A stretch of DNA of 34,319 bases from SZUA-146 sp963922815 (lineage in GTDB: Bacteria; Pseudomonadota; Gammaproteobacteria; Steroidobacterales; SZUA-146): NCBI GenBank assembly GCA_963922815.1, contig CAWUKD010000020.1, positions 1 through 34,319 of the forward strand, given 5' to 3'. Below the pieces are notes generated by a model that ran no database searches, was not told the origin of the DNA, and saw only the letters and a program-made list of their open reading frames with translations. A program made the translations under genes and the position numbers. Below, piece after piece: positions 24,327 to 33,684 of this stretch; position 1 is the stretch's first letter, and every line of letters starts with the position of its first letter.

Positions 24327-24450
24327 TGCCGCAGTGTTTTCGGGCCAGTAAAACGGCTGAAATTACCGCCCAGAGCGCGGTCAAGGAATCGTAATGAATG
24401 CGATGTGCAATCAATTGGAAACGACTTGCGACGATCAATGCCCCAGGTAA

Positions 24451-24588
24451 TATCGGGAACAAACGCGTCTAAAGCTGGCGGCATTCGGGCCGGAGAAATC
24501 CATCCCCCTGAGTATCCACCCCAGCGTCGGCCTTGCTATCGACTTCGTAATCGACCTTGTTATCAACCTGGGCATCTACCCACGGTAA
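24451..24588 (+). pseudogene. Possible coding remnant with 12-bp repeats
   Basis: Between stops, a 45-codon frame ends PSVGLAIDFVIDLVINLGIYPR followed by TAA at 24586-24588. It reads like a membrane segment, but I find no ATG, GTG or TTG in frame. The DNA of the tail is a degenerate 12-bp tandem array: units starting at 24526, 24538, 24550, 24562 and 24574 all follow ATCGACCTTGTT loosely. It may be the end of a decayed gene or a chance product of the repeat. Confidence 0.3.
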
Positions 24589-24604
24589 GCCTGCATTGGC
24601 TGAA

Positions 24605-25447
24605 CTAGAATACGCTGCTTAAAACGTCCTGGGCTTTGGCCCCTCTGGCGGACGGTACGGCCGCACGCCGCAACTCGCCCTCGCTAATCCCGAGTGACTG
24701 AAAGGGTTCGATGGGCCAATCGGTCTCTCCGTCGTGGTCGGTAGCGTCGACTGCAGCGGACAGGGCCAGAGCCAGTCCCGCCTGCTGATCGACAGGTTGC
24801 TGTCGCTCGGCGTACGCCTCTGCGATCAGCGCCGGCAGCTCCCACTGGCACGCCAGCTGTTCTGTCAGCGCCATCGGCGTCTGACCAAACTCGTCGCTGA
24901 AATGCTCGGACAGCGATCGCTCCGGTTCGGTTTGATGCGCGATAAACGCGCGCTGCGATGACTCCGGTGCCAGGTAAACATACGCGAGAAGGCCGATGTC
25001 GGAACACAAACCCATCAGATAAGCGTGGCCTCGTGTTCGATCATCAAGCCGCTCAACTTTTTGGCAGATACTTCGGCAGCTGGTTGCTACCGCAATGGCG
25101 TGCCGCCAGTGCCTGCGGCTATCAAACGCAGCGCACTCTTTGGTGGGAAACGCGGTACTGGTAGCGAGCCCGAACGCGATAAGCCGAGCCGTATCCGTAC
25201 CCAGTACCCGGTTGACGATGTCAGTCATGTCAGTGGCCGGCTGTGCAAGCCCGTAGTAAGCCGAGTTGGCAAGACCAAGCAGGCGCGCGCTGATAGCGGG
25301 GTCGCGTCCTACGATCTCGGCAACCTGATCGCCACTCACAAACTCATCGCCAAGGGTTTGCATAATTTCGGCGGCGACGTCCGGCAGCGGTGGCATCGCT
25401 TTAAGATCGGCAACATGTGTGGCTTGGGTGCTGGCTTGACGATTCAT
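24605..25447 (-). CDS. HDOD domain signalling protein
   Basis: 280 residues, cytoplasmic. The HDOD fold is seen from residue 15: LPPLPDVAAEIMQTLGD-like start, then VAEIVGRDPAISARLLGLANSAYYG (about 42-66) and GLCSDIGLLAYVYL (145-158), the degenerate HD-type helices without a full metal site. HDOD proteins act as interaction modules in c-di-GMP, motility and stress signalling. The start codon overlaps the stop of the upstream sensor gene by one base (TAATG), with AGGAAG 8 bases before it, so the two genes are translated together. No catalytic role is expected. Confidence 0.9.
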   Translation of the reverse strand: MNRQASTQATHVADLKAMPPLPDVAAEIMQTLGDEFVSGDQVAEIVGRDPAISARLLGLANSAYYGLAQPATDMTDIVNRVLGTDTARLIAFGLATSTAFPTKECAAFDSRRHWRHAIAVATSCRSICQKVERLDDRTRGHAYLMGLCSDIGLLAYVYLAPESSQRAFIAHQTEPERSLSEHFSDEFGQTPMALTEQLACQWELPALIAEAYAERQQPVDQQAGLALALSAAVDATDHDGETDWPIEPFQSLGISEGELRRAAVPSARGAKAQDVLSSVF

Positions 25448-28400
25448 TATTGACTTCCTGTTGTTGCCGAAATATCCAGCAGCCGACCGGGGAACGCCGG
25501 GGCAATCACTTCTGGCCGATGAATATGGAATCCCTGCGCATAGTCCGCGCCGAGTTCGGCAACCATTTCCAGAATTTCAGCGCTTTCTACAAATTCGGCG
25601 ATGGCTCGACAGCCGAGCGTGTGGGCAATGTCGATGATGGACTTGACCAGGATGCGGTCGGTAGGATCATTCAAAATATCCCGTACAAACATGCCGTCGA
25701 TTTTAATAAAGTCGACCGGAAGTTCTTTCAGGTAGCCAAAGGACGACAACCCGCTGCCAAAGTCATCCAGCGCAAACTTGCAGCCCATCGCCTTCAGGCG
25801 AACAATGAGCTCCCGGGCCGCATCCAGATTTCGAATCACAGCGGTCTCGGTAATTTCGAAATTGACCGTGCCCGGCGGCAGGCTCGTCGCTTTAATCGCA
25901 CTACACAGAAAATCCGCAAAGCGCTGATCACCAATACTCGCGCCTGACAGATTGACCCAGTACTGACTGTCGATTGCACCGCAGGCATGGAACGCGTGCA
26001 GCATGTCGAGAAGCGTTTTCACCACCCATTCGTCTACTTTGGTACTCAGATCATAGCGCTCGGCGATGGGCAGAAAAGCCCCCGGCGGTATGAGCTTTTT
26101 ATTGGCCGGGTCGCGCATGCGCAGAAGAATCTCGATTCGGTCCCTGGGTGGTGCGCCGTTTTCAGGTCCGCGCACAATCGGCCGGATGATCTGTCCAAAC
26201 AGGGCGAAGTGCCCGTGCTCCATGGCATCGTGCAGGCGTTGAACCCAACGACCTTCGCCGCGCTGCTTCAGCAGTGACGCGTCGCTGTTGGTAACCACAT
26301 TAACGCGATTGCGCCCGCCCGACTTGGCGCCATAGCACGCCGCATCCGCGAGCTGTTGCAGTTCCTCGAGATCAGACTGGTCCTCGGTAATCGGGACGGC
26401 CCCAATGCTGATACCAATACGGAATTTTTCCTCACCCCAGATAAACTGGAACTGCTCAATCGCAACCCGTATCGACTCTGCCACTTTCTGCACCACGCCC
26501 GGCGGGCAGCGCCAGAGAATCATGCCGAACTCGTCGCCACCCAGTCGTCCAATAACATCGTCGGCCCTGACGGCTTTACGCATGATATCGGCCACCAGAC
26601 GCAGCAGCTCGTCGCCGGCGTTGTGGCCGGCCGTATCATTGACGGTTTTGAATCGATCAAGGTCCATGAACAGCAGGTACGCCGGGTATTCCTGGGTTTT
26701 CGCCTGATCAACAGCCTCCTTGAGCGATGACTCAAAAGAGCGCCTGTTGGCCAGGCCCGTCAGTTCATCATAGTTGGCCTGATATTCCAGCTGGTCGGTA
26801 AGCTTCCGGGCTTCGGTCACGTCCTGCACCTGCAGCACATAGTAGCTGCCATCGTCTTCATCACCTGACACCGCCGACAGTGAGATCACGGTTTGCAGAA
26901 TCGTTCCTGGCAACGGAATGCACGTGCATTCGGCCTGCGCATCTTCCTTTGTTCCGGAACGCAACAGCGCCAGAAGATTCTCAAAAATGTGCCGACTGTC
27001 CTGTTCGATCAAAGACTGTATCAGCGTGTCACTCAGGGCCGCATCGGACTGCAAGTGGAACATCTCGCGCAGCGATTCGTTGGCTTCAAGAAATTGCCCC
27101 TGCGCCGTAATCAATCCCATTCCAATCGGCGTATTTTCAAACGCGTGTCGAAAGCGCATCTCGATGTCAGCCCGGGCGCGATCGGCCTTTTGTCTCTCGT
27201 GAATCTCTTTGCTGAGTTGTTCGTTTTGATTGGACAGTTTTTCTTTGGCCCGCTCGATGGACCGTGTACGCTCGGCGACCTGCTCCCGAAGATGCTGAGT
27301 CAGTTTCTGCATGCGCTGCATGCGTAACCGGATAAACAGCGCCAGCAGCGCAAACAGGCTGCTTAAGACACACAGCACAAACCAGGTTTGTCGCCAAACC
27401 GGTGCCTGAAGGTCAAAGGAATACGACGTAGCGCGCTTGCTCCAGGGCCCACCTGCAAGGCGTGACCGAACGTCAAACTGGTAGTCGCCGGGCGACAGCG
27501 CTGAATAGCTGACAATCTGATTCCGGGTAGCCTCTCCCCAGTGATCATCCTGCCCGGCCAGGCGGTAGCTGTATTCGATCGACTTCGGATCCAGCAGCGA
27601 CACGCTGGCAAACTCGATGGTAATGCTGCCGTCGCGCCACCCAACGCTTGCACCGGATGGCCCAAGGACGCCTCCCTGCCGAGTTTTAACCGCAACGATT
27701 CGTGGTGTGACGTAGGATTCAGCGCTCATCGGAATGCGGGTATCCACTCGCGTAGCACCGTCCGTCGTACCGATCCACAGATAGCCCTCGCGATCCCAGT
27801 AGGTCGAGTGGACATTGGTCTCCTGACCAAAAAACCCGGCGGCCGGACCATAGCCTACCGATCTAACCGGCTGTCGGGCGATCTGATACAGGCCCTGCTC
27901 ACCGCCCGCAACGATCGTACCGTCAGCAAGAGGTTCGATCAGGTAAACCGTTTGATCGCTAAGCGGAGTAGACGGGCCAATATTGGTTGCCTTGTTGTCA
28001 ATGAAGTGAAACAGTCCGCCGTCTTCCGTACCCACCCACAACTCATCATTGCTCATGGCCCGGATATGGTTAAACGACAGCGTGTTAAAGCCCGCAGTCT
28101 GGCCATAGCTCCTCATGGAATACCGGCCGTCCGTAGCACGCGCGAGCCGCACAAGACCGTGGTTGTCGGCACCAAACCAAAGACTGCCGTCCGGTGCGAA
28201 ATCCATGGTGTAGACGCTCGTATTGTCAGGTACCGGATGATGCATCAGGTGACCCGAATCATCGGAGAACGAAAACAATCCCCGATCAATCGTGGAAATC
28301 CAGACTTTGCCAGGCGCCTCCAGCGCCAGATCCAGTATCTCCATTCCTTCTGTGCGCGGAACCAGCGTCGCTACGCGGGTTGACGCGTTGTATTTGTATA

Positions 28401-29607
28401 GCCCAAAGCCGCGCACTCCGGCCCACAGCGTATTGTTTCGATCAGAAATCAGCGCACGGGTTGGGCCCACCGGAATGTTGGCCTCGTCGTTGATACGAGT
28501 AATTGTGCCGTCGCTGCTCATCATGGCGACTTCGGTGTCGGTGCCAAAATAGAAAGCGCCGTCATCGTCCTGGGTGATGTCCCAGACGGCTGCTGTTTGT
28601 TGGGAACTGGTAATTCTGTAGTGGGAAAAGCGATACCCGAGGAATCGCAGAAGGCTTTGCGAGGTGCCCGCCCAAAGGCGGTTATCGGCATCCACCAGCA
28701 GTGTGGCAACGTCGCGGATTTCTTCATGCCTGCGAATTCTGGACAGCGTTACCTGCTGGCCGCTATCAAACACATCATAACTCTCCAGATGATCGACGCC
28801 TGCCAGCCAGAGCCGACCCGACTGGTCGAAGGTCGCCGCTCTGAGTCGACCTGTGCTGTTCTCGTAGTCAAGGAGTTGTACGTTATGCTTGTCCACCACG
28901 GCAAGGCGATTCGCATCGTCCGTGATCCAGTGCCTGCCTTCGACGTACGCAAAGTGTCGGGTTACGTTGTCGTGCTGCAAGACCGGCAGGTCGGAAGACT
29001 CAATCGGAACGGAATACAGCGCGGTGTCCAGCACGAACCAGACGTGATCGCCTTGAATCGAAAGGTCTACGGCCCGTCCCGCGGTTTCGGATACGGAGAC
29101 CATCACCGGTTTGATCTCGTTGGTGTCAAACTTGAGCAGACCCGCGTTTTCGGTGGCCACAAACACATGGTGGTCGCCAACAATGAGGCTGTTCACCGTA
29201 CCGGCGTTTTGCATGGGTGGTTCCACTACCATGACCACCCGTTCTCCACGAATCAAGGCCACCGAGCCTTGCCGGTTGCCAACCCAGATCTCATCGGCTT
29301 TGCCGGTCGCAAGCGCCGAGGCAAAGTTGGCGGGCAGGCCATCTGCAATAGTGAAGTGCTCGAAATCCCTGCCATTAAATCGATTCACACCGCGCTGGGT
29401 AGCCACCCAGAGATAGCCGGCCGAATCCTGTGTTATGTCAATAACGCTCGCCTGTGACAGGCCGTTTACAGTGGTGTAGAACCGAAACGGTGAAGCAACC
29501 CGGGCAGACTCGGCGTGGGCCGCCGGTAAGGCCAGAATCATGAACGAGCTAACCGCCGCAATCAGGCACGCCATAGTGCCCGGCCGGTTGATGCTTACTT
29601 GTCCCAT
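25447..29607 (-). CDS. Reg_prop/Y_Y_Y sensor with PAS, GGDEF and EAL domains
   Basis: 1,386 residues. A signal peptide or anchor (1-32, cleavage after AAHA) precedes a periplasmic two-component-regulator propeller of about fourteen repeats (40-640; repeats such as GYLWVATQRGVNRF and RLWAGTSQSLLRF) and a Y_Y_Y domain (about 665-735, YSYRLAGQDDHW). One transmembrane helix (about 741-762), a coiled coil (765-815) and a PAS domain (about 815-925) follow. The GGDEF domain has an intact GGDEF at 1023-1027. The EAL domain starts EILLRM at Glu1159 rather than EAL, and retains DDFGSG near 1280 and the lysine of IKID. It thus may synthesise or degrade c-di-GMP in response to a periplasmic signal such as a saccharide; the altered first motif still keeps the metal-binding Glu. 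It is the first gene of an operon with the HDOD gene. Confidence 0.92.
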   Translation of the reverse strand: MGQVSINRPGTMACLIAAVSSFMILALPAAHAESARVASPFRFYTTVNGLSQASVIDITQDSAGYLWVATQRGVNRFNGRDFEHFTIADGLPANFASALATGKADEIWVGNRQGSVALIRGERVVMVVEPPMQNAGTVNSLIVGDHHVFVATENAGLLKFDTNEIKPVMVSVSETAGRAVDLSIQGDHVWFVLDTALYSVPIESSDLPVLQHDNVTRHFAYVEGRHWITDDANRLAVVDKHNVQLLDYENSTGRLRAATFDQSGRLWLAGVDHLESYDVFDSGQQVTLSRIRRHEEIRDVATLLVDADNRLWAGTSQSLLRFLGYRFSHYRITSSQQTAAVWDITQDDDGAFYFGTDTEVAMMSSDGTITRINDEANIPVGPTRALISDRNNTLWAGVRGFGLYKYNASTRVATLVPRTEGMEILDLALEAPGKVWISTIDRGLFSFSDDSGHLMHHPVPDNTSVYTMDFAPDGSLWFGADNHGLVRLARATDGRYSMRSYGQTAGFNTLSFNHIRAMSNDELWVGTEDGGLFHFIDNKATNIGPSTPLSDQTVYLIEPLADGTIVAGGEQGLYQIARQPVRSVGYGPAAGFFGQETNVHSTYWDREGYLWIGTTDGATRVDTRIPMSAESYVTPRIVAVKTRQGGVLGPSGASVGWRDGSITIEFASVSLLDPKSIEYSYRLAGQDDHWGEATRNQIVSYSALSPGDYQFDVRSRLAGGPWSKRATSYSFDLQAPVWRQTWFVLCVLSSLFALLALFIRLRMQRMQKLTQHLREQVAERTRSIERAKEKLSNQNEQLSKEIHERQKADRARADIEMRFRHAFENTPIGMGLITAQGQFLEANESLREMFHLQSDAALSDTLIQSLIEQDSRHIFENLLALLRSGTKEDAQAECTCIPLPGTILQTVISLSAVSGDEDDGSYYVLQVQDVTEARKLTDQLEYQANYDELTGLANRRSFESSLKEAVDQAKTQEYPAYLLFMDLDRFKTVNDTAGHNAGDELLRLVADIMRKAVRADDVIGRLGGDEFGMILWRCPPGVVQKVAESIRVAIEQFQFIWGEEKFRIGISIGAVPITEDQSDLEELQQLADAACYGAKSGGRNRVNVVTNSDASLLKQRGEGRWVQRLHDAMEHGHFALFGQIIRPIVRGPENGAPPRDRIEILLRMRDPANKKLIPPGAFLPIAERYDLSTKVDEWVVKTLLDMLHAFHACGAIDSQYWVNLSGASIGDQRFADFLCSAIKATSLPPGTVNFEITETAVIRNLDAARELIVRLKAMGCKFALDDFGSGLSSFGYLKELPVDFIKIDGMFVRDILNDPTDRILVKSIIDIAHTLGCRAIAEFVESAEILEMVAELGADYAQGFHIHRPEVIAPAFPGRLLDISATTGSQ

Positions 29608-29849
29608 ACAGGTCTCTACTCGGTATCGATAATAAGTTAGCGACCAACATGCGAAAAACCTGAATAATTCCGGGCAGTTCAGGGAATGGAGGATGGATCA
29701 CAGGACATGGTCCGCGGGCCAGGAGATCGATTGCGGAGCCGCCTCATCGCCGGCTGGCCTGCATGAAACCTGTAGTCAGGTGATATTCAGCGAAAAAATG
29801 ACTTGCGGCAGAAGCCTGGTCGTTAACCGGTGAGCTGACAGACGGAGCG
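29608..29849. other. Intergenic stretch upstream of the propeller sensor
   Basis: 242 bp, between two minus-strand genes. It should carry the promoter of the sensor operon. A perfect hairpin or consensus promoter is not evident, and no protein-like frame is convincing. Confidence 0.3.
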
Positions 29850-30491
29850 TCAGCTAAATACAGATATTCGTTCATCTTTGGCTGAAAGCACGGGAAGTAC
29901 CCGACTTGCCACCAGCCAGGCGACTCCAAAGGCAACCAGTCCTGCATATTCCCCATAGTACGTAAGCCGCACAATTTTCCGGCTGATTGCACCACCCAAA
30001 AAGTGATCCAGCGTCAGAACCAGAATCGCAAGAACGATAGTGATGCCGCAGAGCGCATAGATGCCGGCGCGCCACCTGGCCTGCCTGTGGCCTTTATTAC
30101 GGGCCCGGAGATAGAAAGTTAAACAGAAACCGGCGAGCACCAGAAACATGATGGCTGCCGACGTTCCGTGAACGTAGGGGATAATCTCCGTGTGTATGTC
30201 GCATTTGCAGGGGAACATGGCAATTCCGAGTGCGGCAAAAGCGGCCAGTTTGCTGAGCAGCATCTGACGCCTTGAGTGCCCGTTGTACGCCATCAGAAAT
30301 GCCGCTATCGCGAACAGGAATCCCACGAATATATCGCGGGCCCAGCCGCCTTCGTGATACGAGGCGCTGACCGACGTTATCGCGCCATTCGAAAACAGGC
30401 TCGTCAATGCAGCCAGAGACAGGGCTATCAGGCCCACAATCAGTCTCAACGTGTGATGATCAATCTCTTCCTTTTCGGGACTGGAAAACAC
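29850..30491 (-). CDS. Predicted integral membrane protein with six helices
   Basis: 213 residues starting at a GTG (30489-30491), clearly supported by GGAGG 8 bases upstream. Six hydrophobic helices are visible (about 15-32, 50-68, 80-97, 108-128, 143-163, 175-195). Recognisable segments are SASYHEGGWARDIFVGFLFAIAAFLMAYNGH, AALGIAMFPCKCDIH (a CxC) and VHGTSAAIMFLVLAGFCLTFYLRAR. It belongs with uncharacterised membrane proteins, possibly near DUF998, but the family is not certain. It is 64 bp downstream of the IorA gene on the same strand and may be the last gene of that operon. The CKC pair facing the membrane edge could bind metal. Confidence 0.65.
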   Translation of the reverse strand: MFSSPEKEEIDHHTLRLIVGLIALSLAALTSLFSNGAITSVSASYHEGGWARDIFVGFLFAIAAFLMAYNGHSRRQMLLSKLAAFAALGIAMFPCKCDIHTEIIPYVHGTSAAIMFLVLAGFCLTFYLRARNKGHRQARWRAGIYALCGITIVLAILVLTLDHFLGGAISRKIVRLTYYGEYAGLVAFGVAWLVASRVLPVLSAKDERISVFS

Positions 30492-30555
30492 GTTTGTTCC
30501 CTCCGTTCAAAAGCGATCACGACCGATTTGCTTCGGTGTATTCGGGAGCGGCGCG

Positions 30556-31011
30556 CTACAACGATTCCGCCGCGTTTTTGATGGCGCGCCTGATACTCAT
30601 ATACGAGTTGCACCGACAGATATTGCCGCTCATCGCGTTGTCGATGTCTGCATCGGTTGGTTTCTTATTCGATTCAAGCAGCGCGGTAGCGGCGAGGATC
30701 TGGCCCGACTGGCAGTAGCCACACTGAGGTACATCTATGTCAATCCAGGCCGTTCGAACGGCGTCGGCCGCCGTGCCGTCCTTGCCTTCAATCGTGGTGA
30801 TTTCGCGCCCTGCGAGCGCGTCGTGTGGCAGCACGCAGGACCGCGTTGGCGTACCGTCAATGTGGACCGTGCAAGCGCCGCACTGCGCTACACCACAGCC
30901 AAACTTGGTTCCGGTCATTTTCAGATGATCGCGAAGCACCCACAGCAGTGGCGTGCCTTTAGCCGCGTCAACCTCATGAGTTTTACCGTTAATGTTTAAT
31001 TTAACCGACAT
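30556..31011 (-). CDS. iorA: [2Fe-2S] subunit of a molybdenum hydroxylase (IorA-like)
   Basis: 151 residues, the standard length of the small subunit of isoquinoline 1-oxidoreductase-type enzymes. All eight cluster ligands are present: Cys39, 44, 47 and 59 for the plant-ferredoxin type cluster (CGVAQCGACTVH) and Cys97, 100, 132 and 134 for the second cluster (CGYCQSGQ and ICRC). It passes electrons from the molybdenum subunit. AAGGA lies 7 bases before the ATG. It starts 21 bp downstream of the iorB-like gene, so the two are co-transcribed in the order B-A. No signal peptide is present; export by the Tat route probably occurs together with the large subunit. Confidence 0.92.
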   Translation of the reverse strand: MSVKLNINGKTHEVDAAKGTPLLWVLRDHLKMTGTKFGCGVAQCGACTVHIDGTPTRSCVLPHDALAGREITTIEGKDGTAADAVRTAWIDIDVPQCGYCQSGQILAATALLESNKKPTDADIDNAMSGNICRCNSYMSIRRAIKNAAESL

Positions 31012-31032
31012 GTTTGTTTCCTTAATGCCCGC

Positions 31033-33378
31033 TTACGGGTTCAGTTTCAGCTTCTGACGATTGGGTCCGAGCACGGGCAGATCCCGAATTCTCATTCCGG
31101 TTGCCGCGAAGATCGCATTGGTCAGGGCCGGAGCGGCTGGTGGTGTACCAGGTTCTCCAATACCCGCCGGCGGTTCATTCGACTCAATGATGTTCACCTC
31201 GAACGCTCTGGGTGCTTCCGACATACGCATGGCGCGCCAGTTCGGGAAGTTGGACTGATCGACCGCACCATCCGTCACGGTAATCTCCCCATACAGCGCG
31301 TTGGACAGGCCGTAAAGCGTGCCCCCCTCAAGCTGTGCGGTGGAATGTCGGGGATTGACCACAGTGCCGGCATCCGCCGCCAGCCACACGCCCGGAATAG
31401 TGATGGCACCGTCATCGGCAACGGCCACTTCGACCACCGTGGCGATGTAGGACAAAAACGAACGATGCACAGCAATACCCAGCCCGTGACCTTTGGGTAG
31501 CTTGCGCCCCCAGCGCGCCATTTTGGCGGCGACCTTGACCACGTGGGCAAGCCGACCGGTACTGATCGGGTACTCAGACTGAGATGCGTTGTAGTTAGCG
31601 TAGTCTTCGGCGCCTTCTTTGGTCGGGTCGATGATTCGATCAGGGCCGATCAGTTCGAGCAAATAGTCTTTGGGGTCGCGGCCGGCCGCGTGAGCCAGTT
31701 CTGCCGCAAAACTCTGCACCCCAAATGCGTGGTAAATGTTCGATACCGAACGCAACCAGCCAATACGAAGATGCGCCGGAGCCTTGCCCGATTCCAGACG
31801 CAGATTGGGTATGTAGTACGGGTTATCGGTCGCACCAAGCCCCAGCTCCAGCCCGCCCGCCTCATCGACCGCCGGATTAAACGTCGACATGATCGATGGG
31901 AACACGGTTCGGTGCAGCCAGGCGTTGCATCGGCCTTTGTCATCAAGCGCCGCTTCAAATCGCTGACAGCTGACAGAGTGGTAGTAGCCGTGCTTGATAT
32001 CGTCTTCCCGGGTCCACGTCACCTTGACCGGCTTGCCCACTTCACGGGCGATGAGAGCCGCTTCAATCACAAAATCGGGCTTGGACTTTCGTCCGAATGC
32101 GCCACCCAGCCAGGTGGGATGGACGGTCACGCGGTCAGGTTCGATACCCAGAAAACCGGCGAGCGTATTTCGCGTGGTCTGGGGATCCTGAACCGCCGCC
32201 CAGCACGTCAGGTGGTCGTCGTTCCATTCGGCCGTTGCACAAGGCGGTTCCATCGGCGTATGCACGAGATGCGGTGCATAGTATTCGGCCGTTAACGTGT
32301 TCTCTGCTTTGGCGATGGCGCCAACCGCGTCCCCCCGGTTCAGCTGTTCGGTACCAGGCTTGCGACCGGTCTCCTGCATGGCCTTGCGATAGGCCGGCGA
32401 GTTGTAGACGGCGTTGGGCCCGTCTTTCCATTCGATATCCAGAGCCTGACGACCCTGAATGGCCGACCAGGTATCGGTGGCTACGACCGCAACGCCGCCG
32501 AGTGGCTTGAACATGGCCGGTGGCGTGGCGTCGGGCAGTTTCACAACGTCCAGCACGCCAGGAACTTTTCGAGCTTTGGCTTCGTTAACCGATCCGGTGC
32601 TGCCAAACACCTGAGGTGGGTGAGCGACTACCGCGTAGACCATGCCCGGCCGGTCTACGTCGATACCAAAGGTACCTTCGCCACGCGTAATTTTGGGCAC
32701 CGTGAGCGACGGCACCGGCTTACCGATATAGCGCCACTGGTCCCGTGTTTTTAACATTACGTCAGCCTCGGCCGGCAGCGGTAACTTGCCGGCTGCTTTG
32801 GCCAGCTCACCGTAACCCAGCCGTTTGCCACTGGCCTTGTTCACCATGTAGCCCGGCTCACTTCGAACGTTGTCGGTACCGATGTTCCATTGTGCCGCCG
32901 CTGCCTGCCGAAGCATTGAACGCATGGCCGCGCCTGCTACACGCAAGCGATGAAAGTTGAATCTGACCGAGCGCGATCCATCGGTGTTCTGGTCACCATA
33001 CCGCGGGTGACCCTCAGCCTGAACGATATCAACCTTGTCCCACTCGGCGTTGAGTTCGTCGGCGACAATCTGGGCCATCGAAGTCCACACCTGCTGCCCC
33101 ATTTCGGAACGGTGACAGGTAATTTTGACGGTACCGTCGGATTCAATCGACACCCATAGAGACGGTGTCGCATCGCCGCCGGCAACGGCTGCCAGTGAGC
33201 CCGGCGCCGGCCCTTCCTGCGCCATGACGCGAGAAGCCAGCGTGATACCGAGCGCTAACGCTCCGGTGCCTACCAGAAAGTGGCGCCGGCTTATCGTGTG
33301 CAGTGTATCGATGGATTGGGCAGGTTTTGCACTAACGCCCTCGTCGCGGTTGTTGCTTTGGAAACGCTCCAGAAACAT
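31033..33378 (-). CDS. iorB: Molybdopterin-binding subunit of an aldehyde/xanthine-type dehydrogenase (IorB-like), Tat-exported
   Basis: 781 residues. The N terminus has a long polar leader and then SRRHFLVGTGALALGITLA (30-48), a Tat signal, as in most IorB-like proteins. The rest is the xanthine dehydrogenase family large subunit: HRSEMGQQVWTSMAQIVADELNAEW, GGAFGRKSKPDF and, near the end, GIGEPGTPPAAPALTNAIF with the likely catalytic Glu. The enzyme hydroxylates a nitrogen heterocycle or oxidises an aldehyde using water, with electrons leaving by the IorA subunit. The true substrate cannot be told from sequence. AAGGAAG precedes the ATG. No cytochrome c or XdhC-type maturation gene is present in the window. 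Confidence 0.92.
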   Translation of the reverse strand: MFLERFQSNNRDEGVSAKPAQSIDTLHTISRRHFLVGTGALALGITLASRVMAQEGPAPGSLAAVAGGDATPSLWVSIESDGTVKITCHRSEMGQQVWTSMAQIVADELNAEWDKVDIVQAEGHPRYGDQNTDGSRSVRFNFHRLRVAGAAMRSMLRQAAAAQWNIGTDNVRSEPGYMVNKASGKRLGYGELAKAAGKLPLPAEADVMLKTRDQWRYIGKPVPSLTVPKITRGEGTFGIDVDRPGMVYAVVAHPPQVFGSTGSVNEAKARKVPGVLDVVKLPDATPPAMFKPLGGVAVVATDTWSAIQGRQALDIEWKDGPNAVYNSPAYRKAMQETGRKPGTEQLNRGDAVGAIAKAENTLTAEYYAPHLVHTPMEPPCATAEWNDDHLTCWAAVQDPQTTRNTLAGFLGIEPDRVTVHPTWLGGAFGRKSKPDFVIEAALIAREVGKPVKVTWTREDDIKHGYYHSVSCQRFEAALDDKGRCNAWLHRTVFPSIMSTFNPAVDEAGGLELGLGATDNPYYIPNLRLESGKAPAHLRIGWLRSVSNIYHAFGVQSFAAELAHAAGRDPKDYLLELIGPDRIIDPTKEGAEDYANYNASQSEYPISTGRLAHVVKVAAKMARWGRKLPKGHGLGIAVHRSFLSYIATVVEVAVADDGAITIPGVWLAADAGTVVNPRHSTAQLEGGTLYGLSNALYGEITVTDGAVDQSNFPNWRAMRMSEAPRAFEVNIIESNEPPAGIGEPGTPPAAPALTNAIFAATGMRIRDLPVLGPNRQKLKLNP

Positions 33379-33684
33379 GCCGACTTCCTTTGTAAGTGAG
33401 AGTGCGCCTGACCATCGGTATAGCGATGTACGCTCGGTCAGGATCAGGTTGAGATTGAATTAAAATAGCAGAGATTCGCTGCCGGTTATAGCACTAACGG
33501 GTTTTACCTCGCGATGATGAATCGGTTGACCTCGGCCGCGAAATATTTCAATACGTTAGCCGAGTTTTCCTCTGAAAACCGATACCAGCGCCAAGGGCGT
33601 TATACGACGCGCACAAATGATCGATATCGGTACGTCCGGGGTAAGGGTATAGTTTAGATACCGTTTGCTGTCCTGGCTCTCATC
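33379..33684. other. Divergent intergenic region before the last gene
   Basis: 306 bp between the divergent iorB-like gene and the partial secreted-protein gene. Apart from the nested inverted repeat (33407-33442) I see only an AT-rich stretch and a weak TATAGT at 33648-33653 upstream of the last gene. Confidence 0.3.
33407..33442. promoter_or_regulatory. Nested inverted repeats upstream of iorB-like gene
   Basis: CCTGACC (33407-33413) and GGTCAGG (33436-33442) are inverted around an inner pair CATCG (33413-33417) and CGATG (33424-33428). The site lies 29-64 bp before the iorB start codon, with an AT-rich patch (33455-33468) further upstream. It could be a repressor operator or a leader hairpin. 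Confidence 0.4.

Noticed and set aside
28597..29457. Plus-strand frame of 286 codons opposite the propeller domain
   Set aside because: Antisense to repeated propeller blades, whose codon pattern keeps the opposite frame open.
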